NCBI GenBank assembly: GCA_006218025.1
Contig: VBWA01000023.1
Location: 23,848-87,847 of the forward strand
DNA: 64,000 bases
Source: Rhodocyclaceae bacterium
GTDB taxonomy: Bacteria; Pseudomonadota; Gammaproteobacteria; Burkholderiales; Rhodocyclaceae
Direction of reading: 5' to 3'
The notes beneath the pieces are model-generated. The model did no database searches. It saw only the letters and a list, made by a program, of their open reading frames with translations, and was not told the origin of the DNA. Below are positions 42,838-53,280 of this stretch, in pieces. The first letter of the stretch is position 1. Every line of letters begins with the position of its first letter. The position numbers and the translations under genes are program-made.

Positions 42838-45800
42838 TTTGCATTCTCCGGGGCCTTCTGCGGCGTCTGCCCCAGCTTTTCCACTTTCGGGTCGGCCCAG
42901 CTGCCGGTCACCGCGTATTCGAAGGCGAAGGCCTGATCGAGGGGGTCTTTGAGGATCTTCTGCGCCGCCCAGACTACCGCTCCGGCGATCGGGTTGGCAA
43001 GCATGGCCCCGACCGCAATCGATTCGCCCACGGCGGGTTGCACGCGCACCTTGAGGTTCTGCGTTTCGGCGCCGAGATTGACCGAGCCGCTCATCAACAC
43101 TTTTGCGGAGGGGCCCTGAATCTGGAGGTCCTTCGTTTCCATCACGCCGCGCGCGACTGCAAACTGGCCGCCGATGCTGTCGAAGGCAAAGCCTTCGCTG
43201 AACACATCTCGAAAATCCAGCGTAATGCGGCGCGGCAGGGATTGCAGGCTGAGAATCCCGAGCAGGCGGCCGACGCCAGGTTCGAGCTTGACGAACTGGC
43301 CGCCGGAGGCGGCGAGGGTGAAGTTGCCGCCGAGGGTCGGATAGTCGATAGTGAAGGGCGAGCCGGTCCATGAAAGATTGCCGGAGAGGTTGGCGCTGCC
43401 GCGTCGCACCGCGTCCGGGTAGCCGATGCGGGTCAGCAGTTTCTCGATGCTCCTGGCGCCGAGTTTGAACTCGATGCGCGTATCGGGCTGGGTCGGGCTG
43501 GGCCGCCAGCGACCTGTGGCTTCCAGCGTGCCGTCGTCGTTCTTCATATCGACTTTGGTGTTCCAGTAGCCCTCGCGGTTTTCGGCCGCGATGCGCACGC
43601 TGCCAAGCGCCCGCTCCTTGAACGACAGCTGGTCGACCGTGATGTCGAGCGCGGGAATCCGGTCGATCACCTCGGTGGCCTTCGCCTGCAGCACCGCCGG
43701 CGTCGCGACGGCTTCCGGAATCGCAAACTGCGCGATGCGCCCGGACAGTTTGCCGCCGCCGGTGCTGTTCCACTCGAAATTGCCGGCCAGTTCGCGGCTC
43801 TTCAACTCGAAGCGCGTGCCGGGCGCGCCTTCGGGCCGGCTGCCGTTGATGCGCACTTCATGAAAGCTCTTGTCCAGCAGGCTCAGTTCGGCAGTGCGCA
43901 GATCGAACTGCACGGCAGGCAGGGGCGGCAGTACCGATTCGCCCTGAGCCGTCCCGTTGCCCTGATTCAGCAGCTTGCGCCAGAAATCGGCGTTGATGCG
44001 CGGCAGATTCACGGCCACCAGCAGGTTGCGCTCGGGCAGGGTGGCACTGACATCCCCGACGGCCAGCAGGCCGCGCGTGATGGCCGGCGGGCTGCTGTCG
44101 TGACGGCGTACGACATGGAAGCGCATGGCGCGGCCGAGGCTGATGTCGAGCATATCCTGCGTTGGGCCCGGGTTTGCCGGAGTCGGCGCTCGCACTACGG
44201 CGCCGCCGGGCCTGGCGCCTGCGCGCGGCGCGACTTCGGGTGGCGGCTTGCGCTCGAAGCTGAAGGCCAGTGCATCGGTGGCTGTCTTGTTGAAGGGCTC
44301 CGGCAGGCTCGACGAGAGCCCGACCAGATTCGAGCTCAGCTTCACCTCCGCGGATTTCTTTTTTACTCGCACGTTGCCGGTCCATTTCGCGCTGCCCGCC
44401 AGATGGTCGAGCACCGGATGGACGAACTGCCGCCGCAGCGCGGCGATGCCGACTTCTCCGCTGGCATTGACCTGGACATTGCCGTCGCCCGCCGTGCGCA
44501 GATCGACATTCAGCGGCGTGCCCAGCAGGGTGCCTCGAATGCCGCGCGCCTCCAGATGGTTGGCGGAAAAATGCAAGGTGCCGCGAACCTCGGCCAGCGG
44601 CGGCAGGTCGCTGTCGACCGTCAGGCGGTTGCCGTCGAAGCGATAGCTGCCGTCGATGCCGGAATTGGCCAGTTGGCGCAATGGCAGCTTGAGCTTGAGA
44701 TCGAGTTCGCCGCTGCCTTCCGCCTTCATCTCTTCGGTGAAATGATCGATGCGCTCGCCGACCGGGCTGGCCTCGATGAAGCGCAGAAAATCCGCCGTCG
44801 GTCCGGCGGCTTTGCCGGTGACGGTGAGCAGTTCCTCGGTCTGCTCGATATCGGCAATCTCGGCGCGTACCTCGCGCAAGCCGACACCGAAGATTTTGCC
44901 GCTCTTGCCGGTAATCAGCATGCGCTGGCCGGCGAAGAGCAATTCGCCCTCGATACCTGTGATTTCCGGCCAGCTGCCGGCATATTTCAAAGTGGCATCG
45001 TGGAATTTGCCGCGCACCTCGAACACGCCGCCCTTGCCGTCGCGGAAAGGAAACTGGCGCAAATCGCCGCGCAACTTCAGCGTCGTGTCTGTGGCCTTGC
45101 CGCCGATAATGGCGACGCGCAGCCAGTCGCGCACGTTCTTGCCCACGGCCAGCGGCATGTAGCGCCAGACGCTGCCGCCACTGCCGCGCGTGAGGCGGGC
45201 GTCGAGCTCGATCGCGCCCGGTCCTTCGGGGAGGGCATGCCAGTTGCCGTTGGCTTCCCCGGCGGCATCCTTGTTGTGGAACGAGGCCTTGCGCAGATTC
45301 ACCTGCAAGCCTTCGGTGGCGGCCTTCCAGTCGAGGTCCGCGGAGAAGGCTTCCAGGTCGAGCTTCGGATCGGCGAATACGGTGGGCAACTCGAAAGTCG
45401 CGCGCTGTCCTTCGAGCTTGAGGGTGCCGCCCTTTTCGGTTCCGTCGATGCGGCCATTGATGCCGGAAATGCCCGGCACCGGTCCGAGGGCGGTGAGTCC
45501 GAGGCCTTCGAAGCGACTCTTGACGCTCCATGTCTGAAGCGCTCCGGGATTGTTCGCGGCGCCCTTCCAGTCCAGTTTCAGATCGAAGACGCGGCCGTGC
45601 GGAGCGTGACGCGCGAGGCGCGCGCGGCTTGCATCGTCGAGCGGCAGATGCGCGGCGAGACGCGCCAGGGCGTCGAGATCGAGGCCGTTGGCACTGGCCG
45701 TGCCCTGCGGCGGCCGATTGGCGGCGGCGTCTTGCCAGGTCACTTTCAGGTCCGTGGGTTGCAGCGCCAGCCCATCCCGCGTCGCCAGCGTCAGGTGTTT

Positions 45801-46811
45801 GAGCTCGGCCTCGAATCCGCTGTCGAGTCGGCGTCCGGCGAGGCGCCCATCGAGCCGGAGCAGATCCAGTTCCGGCAGGTCGGGGCGCAGTTGCAGACGC
45901 AGGTCGGCCAGCCGGACATCGGCGGTGGCGGAGCTCAATTGCCTGTCGGCAAATCCCAGCCACAGCCTCAGGGCGCCGCTGCCTTGCGGCAAGGCGACCG
46001 GATAGTCGACCCAGGCGCGCCAGCCGGCGAGGTCGGCATAGTCGAGTTCGGCGTAGACCTCGCCCTTCCAGGCGTCGAACTGATCCAGGTCGCGCCCCTT
46101 GAAATCGCCGCGGATGTCGATCCGCGCTGCCAGCTGGCGCGGAGGTTCGGCGGTCAAGGCAAAGCGATGGCGGCTGCCGCTATTGTCGAGGCGGAAGTTC
46201 AGCTTTTTCAACTCCAGCGGCGTGGCGCCGCGCAACTCGTCGTGCCAGGCGATGCTCGCATCGCGGATAACGACGCGCTCCTGTGCGAGCAACCAGTCGG
46301 TGAAGTCCGCTTCGTCATTCGGCTGCGGAGTGATTTCCAGTCCGGCGGCGAAGAAGCGCCCGTCGCGGTCGCGGCGCAGCAGCAGCGTCGGCGCATTCAG
46401 TTCCAGCCGTGCCAGACGAAGCTGGAAGTGCCACAACGAACTCCATGACAGCTCGGCGCCGACCTGATCGAAGGCCAGCGCGGAACGGCCCTGCGTGTCA
46501 CGAATCTCGAAGCCTTCAAGATTCAGCGCGGGGCGCAGGCCGGCCCAATGCGCCTCGATCCGGCGAATGCCCACCGGGCGATTGATGGCCGTGCTGATCA
46601 TTTGCTCGACATCGCCGCGGTAGCTTTCGATCTGCGGCAGGATCGCGTAGCGCAAGGCCAGCAGCAGCAGGGCAAAGGCGAAGTAGCCCAGCGTCAGCCC
46701 CCACAGGAGCACGCGCAGCAGAACTCCCAGTCGTGGGTAGACTTGGGGCAGCTGGCGCAAACGGGAAAGCAGCTGGGAAATGATGGACTTGTCGGTTCTT
46801 GATGCTGACAT
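42834..46811 (-). CDS. yhdP: YhdP family AsmA-like envelope protein
   Basis: About 1325 residues from ATG 46811; a GTG at 46853 is an alternative. An N-terminal transmembrane anchor (WGLTLGYFAFALLLLALRY) is followed by a very long, beta-rich periplasmic region with DUF3971 and AsmA-like C-terminal repeats. YhdP, with TamB and YdbH, bridges the periplasm and moves phospholipids to the outer membrane in E. coli. First gene of a minus-strand operon with nit and tldD, divergent from glnE. Confidence 0.9.
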   Translation of the reverse strand: MSASRTDKSIISQLLSRLRQLPQVYPRLGVLLRVLLWGLTLGYFAFALLLLALRYAILPQIESYRGDVEQMISTAINRPVGIRRIEAHWAGLRPALNLEGFEIRDTQGRSALAFDQVGAELSWSSLWHFQLRLARLELNAPTLLLRRDRDGRFFAAGLEITPQPNDEADFTDWLLAQERVVIRDASIAWHDELRGATPLELKKLNFRLDNSGSRHRFALTAEPPRQLAARIDIRGDFKGRDLDQFDAWKGEVYAELDYADLAGWRAWVDYPVALPQGSGALRLWLGFADRQLSSATADVRLADLRLQLRPDLPELDLLRLDGRLAGRRLDSGFEAELKHLTLATRDGLALQPTDLKVTWQDAAANRPPQGTASANGLDLDALARLAAHLPLDDASRARLARHAPHGRVFDLKLDWKGAANNPGALQTWSVKSRFEGLGLTALGPVPGISGINGRIDGTEKGGTLKLEGQRATFELPTVFADPKLDLEAFSADLDWKAATEGLQVNLRKASFHNKDAAGEANGNWHALPEGPGAIELDARLTRGSGGSVWRYMPLAVGKNVRDWLRVAIIGGKATDTTLKLRGDLRQFPFRDGKGGVFEVRGKFHDATLKYAGSWPEITGIEGELLFAGQRMLITGKSGKIFGVGLREVRAEIADIEQTEELLTVTGKAAGPTADFLRFIEASPVGERIDHFTEEMKAEGSGELDLKLKLPLRQLANSGIDGSYRFDGNRLTVDSDLPPLAEVRGTLHFSANHLEARGIRGTLLGTPLNVDLRTAGDGNVQVNASGEVGIAALRRQFVHPVLDHLAGSAKWTGNVRVKKKSAEVKLSSNLVGLSSSLPEPFNKTATDALAFSFERKPPPEVAPRAGARPGGAVVRAPTPANPGPTQDMLDISLGRAMRFHVVRRHDSSPPAITRGLLAVGDVSATLPERNLLVAVNLPRINADFWRKLLNQGNGTAQGESVLPPLPAVQFDLRTAELSLLDKSFHEVRINGSRPEGAPGTRFELKSRELAGNFEWNSTGGGKLSGRIAQFAIPEAVATPAVLQAKATEVIDRIPALDITVDQLSFKERALGSVRIAAENREGYWNTKVDMKNDDGTLEATGRWRPSPTQPDTRIEFKLGARSIEKLLTRIGYPDAVRRGSANLSGNLSWTGSPFTIDYPTLGGNFTLAASGGQFVKLEPGVGRLLGILSLQSLPRRITLDFRDVFSEGFAFDSIGGQFAVARGVMETKDLQIQGPSAKVLMSGSVNLGAETQNLKVRVQPAVGESIAVGAMLANPIAGAVVWAAQKILKDPLDQAFAFEYAVTGSWADPKVEKLGQTPQKAPENAK
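44179..44202 (+). repeat. SIM copy in yhdP (antisense to the gene)
   Basis: GGAGTCGGCGCTCGCACT then ACGGCG. One core change (CTC for CTG), otherwise the same CACTACGG variant as in hrpA. Confidence 0.5.
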
Positions 46812-46879
46812 TGAGGGAGGCTGCGCCTGCCCCACGTTAAAATGGGCGATCACAGCGCTTTAGGCACAAATTCTAACCG

Positions 46880-49558
46880 ATGCCCCCCCTCGTCGATATC
46901 GTTGAAACATCGCCTTACCTCGGGCGCCTGCTGGGAGCGCGGCCGGCCCTCGCGGCTGAAGTGGAAGCCTCCCTGCATCAGCCGGTAAGCGCCGGCGAGC
47001 TGTCGACCTGGCTGGCCGCCCAACCCGTTGCCGAAGGCAATCTCAAGCCCGTGCTGCGGCAGCTCAAGCAGCGGGCATACGCACGCATCGCCGCGCGCGA
47101 TCTGGCCGGCCTGGCGCCCTTGTCCGAAGTCACGGAATGCATGACCCTGATCGCCGAACTGGCGGTAAGGAAGGCGGTGGATGTGCTGAGCCAGGGCCTG
47201 GTCGAGCGCTATGGCACGCCGCGTGGCGCCGATGGCCGTACCCAGGAACTGATCGTGATCGGGATGGGCAAGCTCGGCGGGCGCGAACTGAATGTGTCTT
47301 CCGACATCGACCTGATTTTCGTTTTCCCCGAAGACGGGCAGACCGACGCAGTCAACCCAAACTCGCGGTCAATTTCCAATTTCGAATTTTTCACCCGCCT
47401 CGGACGCGCACTGATCAATGCGATCGCCGAGCCGACCGAAGACGGGCAGGTGTTTCGCGTCGATATGCGTCTGCGGCCCAACGGCGATTCCGGGCCGCTG
47501 GTCTGCTCCTTCGAGATGCTGGAGAACTACCTGATCACCCAGGGCCGCGAATGGGAGCGCTACGCGTGGATCAAGGCGCGAGCCCTGACGGGAAGCCGTC
47601 ACGACGAGCTGGAACAGATCCGGCAGCCCTTCGTTTTTCGCAAGTATTTCGATTTCGGCGCCATCAATGCGATGCGCGAACTGCACGCGCAGATTCGGCG
47701 CGAGGTGGCGAAAAAGGACATGGCCGACAACGTCAAGCTCGGCCCCGGCGGCATACGCGAAATCGAATTCATCGCCCAGGTGTTCCAGCTGATCCGCGGC
47801 GGGCGCGACACGCCGCTGCAGATCAAGCCGACGCAGGAAGTGCTGAAGCTGCTGGCCGAACGCGGCATTCTGAGTCCGGAAGCCGCGGTGGAGCTGGCGT
47901 CCGCCTACATTTTCCTGCGTCGCCTCGAACATCGCCTGCAATATCTCGACGACGCGCAGACGCACAGCCTGCCGGCGGCCGGCGAGGATCGCCGGCGGGT
48001 GGCCAGGGCGATGGGTTTTGCCAGCTTCGAGGCTTTGCTCGAGGAACTGGACGATCACCGCGCGACGGTATCGCGCCACTTCGAACAGGTGTTCGCCGAT
48101 CCGAATCATGGCGAGCATGTCCTGGCAGGACTCTGGCACGACGCCGGCGGCGAGGCGCAGGAAGACAGCTTCGAAGGCCTGGGCTACCGCAATCCGCCGG
48201 CCGCCGCGCAGCGGATTTCGGCGCTGCGTGCGGGGCCGCTCTACCAGCAGATGTCGCAGGAGATCCGCAGCCGCTTCGATGTTCTCGTGCCGCGTCTGAT
48301 CGAGGCGGCCGCCGCGTTGCCGAACCCGGATGAAACGCTGTCGCGCGGCGTCGACCTGCTCGAGTCGATTTCACGCCGCGCGGCCTATCTGGCATTGCTG
48401 CAGCAGTATCCGCAGGCGCTGCAAAAGGTCGCGCAACTGGTCAGCAGTTCGAGCTGGGCCGCAAGCTACCTGCAACGCCATCCGATTCTGCTCGACGAAC
48501 TGCTCGATCCGCGCCTGCTCGACGCCATGTCCGACTGGGCTGGCTTTCGAGTCCAATTGTCGGCGCGGCTGGAGGAACTCGAGCCCGATACCGAGCAGCA
48601 GATGGACACCCTGCGTGAACTGCATCACGCCCAGGTATTCCGCCTGCTGACGCAGGACGTCGCAGGCCTCTTGACGGTGGAAAAACTGGCCGACCACCTG
48701 TCGGAGCTGGCCGACATCCTGCTCGCTGCGGCGATCGAACGGGCCTGGAAAAAGATGCCGAAACGCCACATCGATGCGCCCCGATTCGCGGTCATAAGCT
48801 ATGGCAAGCTGGGCGGCAAGGAGCTGGGCTACGCATCGGATCTCGACCTGGTGTTCCTGTTCGACGATCCGGCGCCCGAGGCGGGTGAAAATTACGCGCG
48901 GCTCGCGACCCGCCTGAATACCTGGCTGTCGGCGCAGACCTCGGCCGGTCAGCTGTTCGAGACCGACCTGCGGCTGAGGCCCAACGGCGACTCGGGTCTG
49001 CCGGTGAGTTCCATCGAGGCCTTCCGCAAGTACCAGCTCGAATCGGCCTGGGTCTGGGAACATCAGGCCCTGACGCGTGCCCGCTTCTCGGCGGGCGATC
49101 GCACCGTGGGCGACGCCTTCGAGCGCATTCGCTGCGAAGTGCTGCGACAGCAGCGCGATCTCGCCAAGCTGCGCGAGGAGGTGCTGGCGATGCGGCAGAA
49201 GATGATCGATGCCCATGGCACCAAGGGCGAGCAGCGGGAAACCGTGTTCGACCTCAAGCACGATCCGGGCGGTCTGGTCGATGTCGAGTTCATCGTTCAA
49301 TACCTGGTACTCGGGTATTCACATCGGCACGTCGAGCTCACCGGCAACCTCGGCAACATCGCGCTGCTGAAAATCGCCGCCGGCCTTGGCCTGATTCCAC
49401 CGGATCTCGCCGACGAAGTGCGCAATGCCTATCGCGACTACCGTCGCATGCAGCATGCGCTGCGCCTCAACGCCGCCCGGGCGCGGGTTGCGCCGGAACA
49501 GGTGCAGCAGCGCGTCGATGCGGTGCGCGGCTTGTGGCGTTTCGTGTTTGAATCTTGA
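46880..49558 (+). CDS. glnE: Bifunctional glutamine synthetase adenylyltransferase/adenylyl-removing enzyme
   Basis: 892 residues. It adds and removes AMP on glutamine synthetase according to nitrogen status. Two nucleotidyltransferase domains are visible with GMGKLGGRELNVSSDIDL (deadenylylating half) and SYGKLGGKELGYASDLDL (adenylylating half), each followed by a helical GlnD-UR-like domain. Divergent from yhdP; argJ follows 20 nt later. Confidence 0.96.
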   Translation: MPPLVDIVETSPYLGRLLGARPALAAEVEASLHQPVSAGELSTWLAAQPVAEGNLKPVLRQLKQRAYARIAARDLAGLAPLSEVTECMTLIAELAVRKAVDVLSQGLVERYGTPRGADGRTQELIVIGMGKLGGRELNVSSDIDLIFVFPEDGQTDAVNPNSRSISNFEFFTRLGRALINAIAEPTEDGQVFRVDMRLRPNGDSGPLVCSFEMLENYLITQGREWERYAWIKARALTGSRHDELEQIRQPFVFRKYFDFGAINAMRELHAQIRREVAKKDMADNVKLGPGGIREIEFIAQVFQLIRGGRDTPLQIKPTQEVLKLLAERGILSPEAAVELASAYIFLRRLEHRLQYLDDAQTHSLPAAGEDRRRVARAMGFASFEALLEELDDHRATVSRHFEQVFADPNHGEHVLAGLWHDAGGEAQEDSFEGLGYRNPPAAAQRISALRAGPLYQQMSQEIRSRFDVLVPRLIEAAAALPNPDETLSRGVDLLESISRRAAYLALLQQYPQALQKVAQLVSSSSWAASYLQRHPILLDELLDPRLLDAMSDWAGFRVQLSARLEELEPDTEQQMDTLRELHHAQVFRLLTQDVAGLLTVEKLADHLSELADILLAAAIERAWKKMPKRHIDAPRFAVISYGKLGGKELGYASDLDLVFLFDDPAPEAGENYARLATRLNTWLSAQTSAGQLFETDLRLRPNGDSGLPVSSIEAFRKYQLESAWVWEHQALTRARFSAGDRTVGDAFERIRCEVLRQQRDLAKLREEVLAMRQKMIDAHGTKGEQRETVFDLKHDPGGLVDVEFIVQYLVLGYSHRHVELTGNLGNIALLKIAAGLGLIPPDLADEVRNAYRDYRRMQHALRLNAARARVAPEQVQQRVDAVRGLWRFVFES

Positions 49559-49578
49559 TCGTATTCCAGGAGTGATCC

Positions 49579-50841
49579 ATGCCCGTCAATTACGCTACCC
49601 CCGCCCCTGAAGCCCTGTTCCCCGTTGCCGGCGTTCGCCTCGGCACGGCGGAAGCGGGCATCCGCAAGAAGAACCGGCGCGACTTGACGCTGATCGAGTT
49701 CGCGCCGGGCAGCCAGGCCGCCGGCGTGTTCACGCAGAATCGCTGCTGCGCGGCGCCGGTCACCCTGTGTCGCGAGCATCTGGCGACCGACAACCGCATT
49801 CGCGCGCTGGTGATCAACACCGGCATTGCCAACGCGGCGACCGGCGAGCAGGGCATGCGCGCCGCGCGTGATACCTGCGCCGCGGTGGCGAAGCTGCTGG
49901 GTTGCGCGGCCGATGAAGTGCTGCCGTTTTCGACCGGGGTGATCCTCGAACACCTGCCGGTGGATCGCCTGATCGCCGGCCTGCCGGCGGCGCAGGCCGA
50001 CCTCGCCGCCGACCACTGGCATGCCGCGGCGCACGCCATCATGACCACGGATACCGTGGCGAAAGCCGCCAGCCGCCGTGTCGCCAGCGCCGACTTTCAG
50101 CTGACGGTGACCGGCATCAGCAAGGGCGCGGGCATGATCCGTCCCAACATGGCGACCATGCTCGGCTTTGTCGCCACCGATGCCGGCCTCAGTCCGGCCC
50201 TGCTGCAGAAACTGGCGAAGGATGCCGCCGATGCCTCGTTCAACTGCATCACCGTCGACGGCGACACGTCGACCAACGATTCCTTTGTCGTCATCGCCAC
50301 CGGCGCGTCGGGCTGCATGATCGACAGCGAGTCCTCCCCGCACTGGCCGGCGCTGCGCGACGCCGTCGTTGATGTGGCGCGGGAACTGGCGCAGGCCATC
50401 GTGCGCGACGGCGAAGGCGCGACCAAGTTCATCACCGTGAAAGTCGGCGGTGGCGGCACGGTGGCGGAGTGCCGTCTGGTGGCCTATGCGATCGGCCACT
50501 CGCCGCTGGTGAAGACGGCGTTCTTCGCCTCCGATCCGAATCTCGGCCGGATTCTCGCCGCCATCGGCTACGCAGGGATCGACGACCTGGAGGCGGCGGG
50601 CGTGCGCGTCTGGCTCGGCAGTCAAGTTGGCAATGTGAGCGAAGAGGTACTGGTTTCCGAGAACGGCGGTCGGGCGGGCAGCTACCGCGAGGACGACGGC
50701 GCGCGGATCATGCAGGCCGCGGAAATCTCCGTCCGCGTCGATCTCGGCCGCGCGCTTGATGGCAAAGGCGCCGAGGCCACCGTCTGGACCTGCGATTTCT
50801 CCTATGATTACGTCAAGATCAACGCCGACTACCGCTCTTAA
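49579..50841 (+). CDS. argJ: Bifunctional glutamate N-acetyltransferase/N-acetylglutamate synthase ArgJ
   Basis: 420 residues. It recycles the acetyl group in arginine synthesis. Self-cleavage occurs at NMATMLG before Thr193, which becomes the nucleophile. Residues ~166-174 (RRVASADFQ), just before [11 protein letters not shown], are encoded by a reverse-strand short-motif copy, at a position where family members usually vary. Good ribosome site CAGGAGTG before ATG 49579. Confidence 0.95.
   Translation: MPVNYATPAPEALFPVAGVRLGTAEAGIRKKNRRDLTLIEFAPGSQAAGVFTQNRCCAAPVTLCREHLATDNRIRALVINTGIANAATGEQGMRAARDTCAAVAKLLGCAADEVLPFSTGVILEHLPVDRLIAGLPAAQADLAADHWHAAAHAIMTTDTVAKAASRRVASADFQLTVTGISKGAGMIRPNMATMLGFVATDAGLSPALLQKLAKDAADASFNCITVDGDTSTNDSFVVIATGASGCMIDSESSPHWPALRDAVVDVARELAQAIVRDGEGATKFITVKVGGGGTVAECRLVAYAIGHSPLVKTAFFASDPNLGRILAAIGYAGIDDLEAAGVRVWLGSQVGNVSEEVLVSENGGRAGSYREDDGARIMQAAEISVRVDLGRALDGKGAEATVWTCDFSYDYVKINADYRS
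50074..50098 (-). repeat. SIM copy in argJ
   Basis: Plus strand CGCCGTGTCGCCAGCGCC then GACTTTC. 23 nt are identical to the glnS copy. Confidence 0.7.
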
Positions 50842-50860
50842 TCATTGCATCGAGGACATC

Positions 50861-51460
50861 ATGACCATTCAAGACCAGCAACGTTTCGACCGCGCCATTG
50901 CCCTGTTCGATGCCGCCAATGCCGCAGACCCCAACCTCGACGAGGGACAGCCGAAAGAACTTCTCTATGCCCAGCGCATGACCGGGATGATCGGCCGCTA
51001 TGCGCCGGATGCCAGCGAGGTTGCCCAACTCGCCGTCCGCGCCCAGCACATCAAGCGCTGGACGGTGCCGCGCAGCAGCTATCCGATGACCAAGGAAGGC
51101 TATTTCGCCTGGCGCACCGGGCTCTACAAGTTCCATGCCGAAACGGCGGGCCAACTGATGCGCCAGGCGGGCTACGACGACGCCATGATCGACAAGGTCA
51201 AGGCCGCCGTGGGCAAGCGCGGGCTCAAGGTCAATGCGGACACGCAGATGATGGAAGACGTGACCGACCTCGTATTCATCGAGTATTACATGCTGGGCTT
51301 TGCCGGCCAGCATGCCGACTACAGCGAGGAAAAGTGGCTGGATATCATCCGCAAGACCTGGAAGAAAATGTCGGATCGCGCCCACGGTTTCGCCACGGGC
51401 GGCGGCATCAAGCTGCCGGAGCCCCTGGTGCCCCTGATTCTCAAGGCGATCGGCGCCTGA
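50861..51460 (+). CDS. DUF4202 domain protein
   Basis: 199 residues from ATG 50861. The pattern DAANAADPN, PKELLYAQRMT, RAQHIKRW, YPMTKEGYFAWR and KMSDRAHGF matches DUF4202, a family of alpha-helical cytoplasmic proteins of unknown function. The His/Asp pattern is slightly reminiscent of HD-type helical folds, but I would not assign catalysis. It lies between argJ and two dehydrogenases with short gaps and is probably co-transcribed. Confidence 0.75.
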   Translation: MTIQDQQRFDRAIALFDAANAADPNLDEGQPKELLYAQRMTGMIGRYAPDASEVAQLAVRAQHIKRWTVPRSSYPMTKEGYFAWRTGLYKFHAETAGQLMRQAGYDDAMIDKVKAAVGKRGLKVNADTQMMEDVTDLVFIEYYMLGFAGQHADYSEEKWLDIIRKTWKKMSDRAHGFATGGGIKLPEPLVPLILKAIGA

Positions 51461-51502
51461 CAAGAAGCACAACAATATGAAAAATCCCGAGGAGACAACA
51501 TC

Positions 51503-52390
51503 ATGAAAGTCGGATTCATAGGCCTTGGCCTGATGGGCCGTCCGATGGCCCTGCACCTGGAAAAGGCCGGACACGAACTGCATCTGTGGGCGCGCCGGCC
51601 GGAATCGCTGGCGCCTTTCGCCAACGTCAATGCGAAAACCCATGCCAGCCCGGCCGAGGTGGCGAAGCATGCCGAGGTGGTGATCGTCATGGTGGCCGAT
51701 GCGCCCGACGTGGAAGCGGTCTGCCTCGGCGCCGACGGCCTCGCGTCGGGTGCCGCGTTGAAAAATGAGCCGGGCCTGATCGTGGTCGACATGTCGACCA
51801 TCAATCCCAATGCGGCGCGCAGCATCGGCCTGCGTCTCGCCGAGAAGGGCATCGAGTTCGTCGATGCGCCGGTGTCCGGAGGCGAAACCGGTGCGATCAA
51901 CGCGGCGCTGACGATCATGGTCGGCGGCAAGGCCGCGGCCTTCGAGAAGGTGAAGCCGCTGCTGGAAAAGATGGGCAAGTCGGTGACGCTGATCGGCGAT
52001 TCCGGTGCCGGCCAGGTGGCCAAGGCCTGCAACCAGATCCTCACCGGCGTTGGCGTCCTCGCCGTGGCGGAAGCCTTCAACTTTGCGACAAAGAGCGGTG
52101 TCGATGCGGGCAAGGTGCGCGAAGCCCTGCTGGGCGGTTTCGCCTATTCGAAGATCCTGGAGAACCACGGCCAGCGCATGCTCGACCGCAACTTCAAGCC
52201 CGGCTTCAAGGCCTGGATGCACCAGAAGGACTTGCGCATCGTGATGGAAGAGGCGCACCGCATGGGCCTCATGCTGCCTTCGGCGGCGGCCACGGCACAA
52301 GTCTTCAACGCCATCGTCGGCAGCGGCATGGGCGAGAACGATTCGATTTCGGCGCTGATGCTGCTGGAGAAGATGAGCACTCCGGAGTAG
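51503..52390 (+). CDS. NAD(P)-dependent beta-hydroxyacid dehydrogenase (tartronate semialdehyde reductase-like)
   Basis: 295 residues. N-terminal Rossmann motif GLGLMGRPMA, substrate block DAPVSGGETGA and catalytic lysine in [11 protein letters not shown] are all present. The family includes GarR/GlxR, 3-hydroxyisobutyrate dehydrogenase and succinic semialdehyde reductases; residues do not separate these with confidence. Good ribosome site GAGGAGA. A clear paralogue follows 5 nt downstream. Confidence 0.9.
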   Translation: MKVGFIGLGLMGRPMALHLEKAGHELHLWARRPESLAPFANVNAKTHASPAEVAKHAEVVIVMVADAPDVEAVCLGADGLASGAALKNEPGLIVVDMSTINPNAARSIGLRLAEKGIEFVDAPVSGGETGAINAALTIMVGGKAAAFEKVKPLLEKMGKSVTLIGDSGAGQVAKACNQILTGVGVLAVAEAFNFATKSGVDAGKVREALLGGFAYSKILENHGQRMLDRNFKPGFKAWMHQKDLRIVMEEAHRMGLMLPSAAATAQVFNAIVGSGMGENDSISALMLLEKMSTPE

Positions 52391-52395
52391 TCGCG

Positions 52396-53280
52396 GTGCG
52401 TGTCGGCTTTGTCGGTTTCGGCGCCATGGGCCGCCCGATGGCGGAGCATCTGCTGCGCGCAGGGCATGCGCTGTCGGTCTGGTCGCGGCGGCCCGAGTCT
52501 GCGGCCGCGCTGCTTGCCCAGGGCGCGCAGTGGCGCGCCTCACCCGCCGAGGTCGCGCGCGACGCCGAAATCGTTTGCACCAATGTCACCGGCAGCGCCG
52601 ATGTGGAGGGACTGGCGTGCGGCCCGCAGGGTCTGGCGCCAGGCTTTGCGGCGGGCAGCCTGCATGTCGATTTTTCCACCATTGCGCCGTCTGCCGCGCG
52701 CCGCATCGCGACGCGTTATGCCGCACATGGCATCGATTTCGTGGATGCTCCGGTGTCGGGGGGCAGCGCGGGCGCGCAGGCTGCGACGCTGGCCATCATG
52801 TGGGGCGGAAAGTCGGCGCTGGCGACACGCCTCCAGCCGATCTTCGAGGTGCTCGGCAAGAGCATTGTGCATGTCGGCGCGACGGGCGCGGGGCAGGTGG
52901 CCAAGGCCTGCAACCAGATGGTGATGGTGGCGGCGATCGAGGCCGCAGCGGAAGCGGCGCGGCTGGCGGCCGCGGCCGGCATCGACTTCGCCAAGGTGCG
53001 CACCGCCATGCTCGGCGGCTCGGCCGGCTCGCGAGTGCTGGAGGTGTTCGGCGAGCGCATGGCGACCCGCGAGTTTGCGGCGGGCGTCGAAGCGAGGCTG
53101 CATCACAAGGACTACGCGCTGCTGCTGGACGAAGCGACGCGGATCGGTGCGCCGTTGCCGGTGGCGGCCGCGGTAGGGCAGCAATTGAACGCATTGATGG
53201 CTCTGGGCTGGGGGCGCGATGACACGTCGTCGCTGCTGCGCGTTCTCGAAGCAGGCGGCCAGCGAGGCCCGGTGCGATGA
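52396..53280 (+). CDS. Second beta-hydroxyacid dehydrogenase, tandem paralogue
   Basis: 294 residues, GTG 52396. It aligns with the preceding gene along its full length ([32 protein letters not shown]), so the pair is an old tandem duplication with diverged substrate pockets. At [16 protein letters not shown] the SALATR part is encoded by a short-motif copy, whereas the paralogue has VGGKAAAFEKVKPLLE. It overlaps the next gene (ATGA). Confidence 0.88.
   Translation: MRVGFVGFGAMGRPMAEHLLRAGHALSVWSRRPESAAALLAQGAQWRASPAEVARDAEIVCTNVTGSADVEGLACGPQGLAPGFAAGSLHVDFSTIAPSAARRIATRYAAHGIDFVDAPVSGGSAGAQAATLAIMWGGKSALATRLQPIFEVLGKSIVHVGATGAGQVAKACNQMVMVAAIEAAAEAARLAAAAGIDFAKVRTAMLGGSAGSRVLEVFGERMATREFAAGVEARLHHKDYALLLDEATRIGAPLPVAAAVGQQLNALMALGWGRDDTSSLLRVLEAGGQRGPVR
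52808..52830 (+). repeat. SIM copy in second dehydrogenase
   Basis: GAAAGTCGGCGCTGGCGA then CACGC. The tandem paralogue lacks it at the aligned position. Confidence 0.65.

Noticed and set aside
46814..46832. Solo copy of hairpin 1 near the yhdP start
   Set aside because: GGCAGGC-GCA-GCCTCCC has a mismatch and there is no spacer or hairpin 2 beside it.
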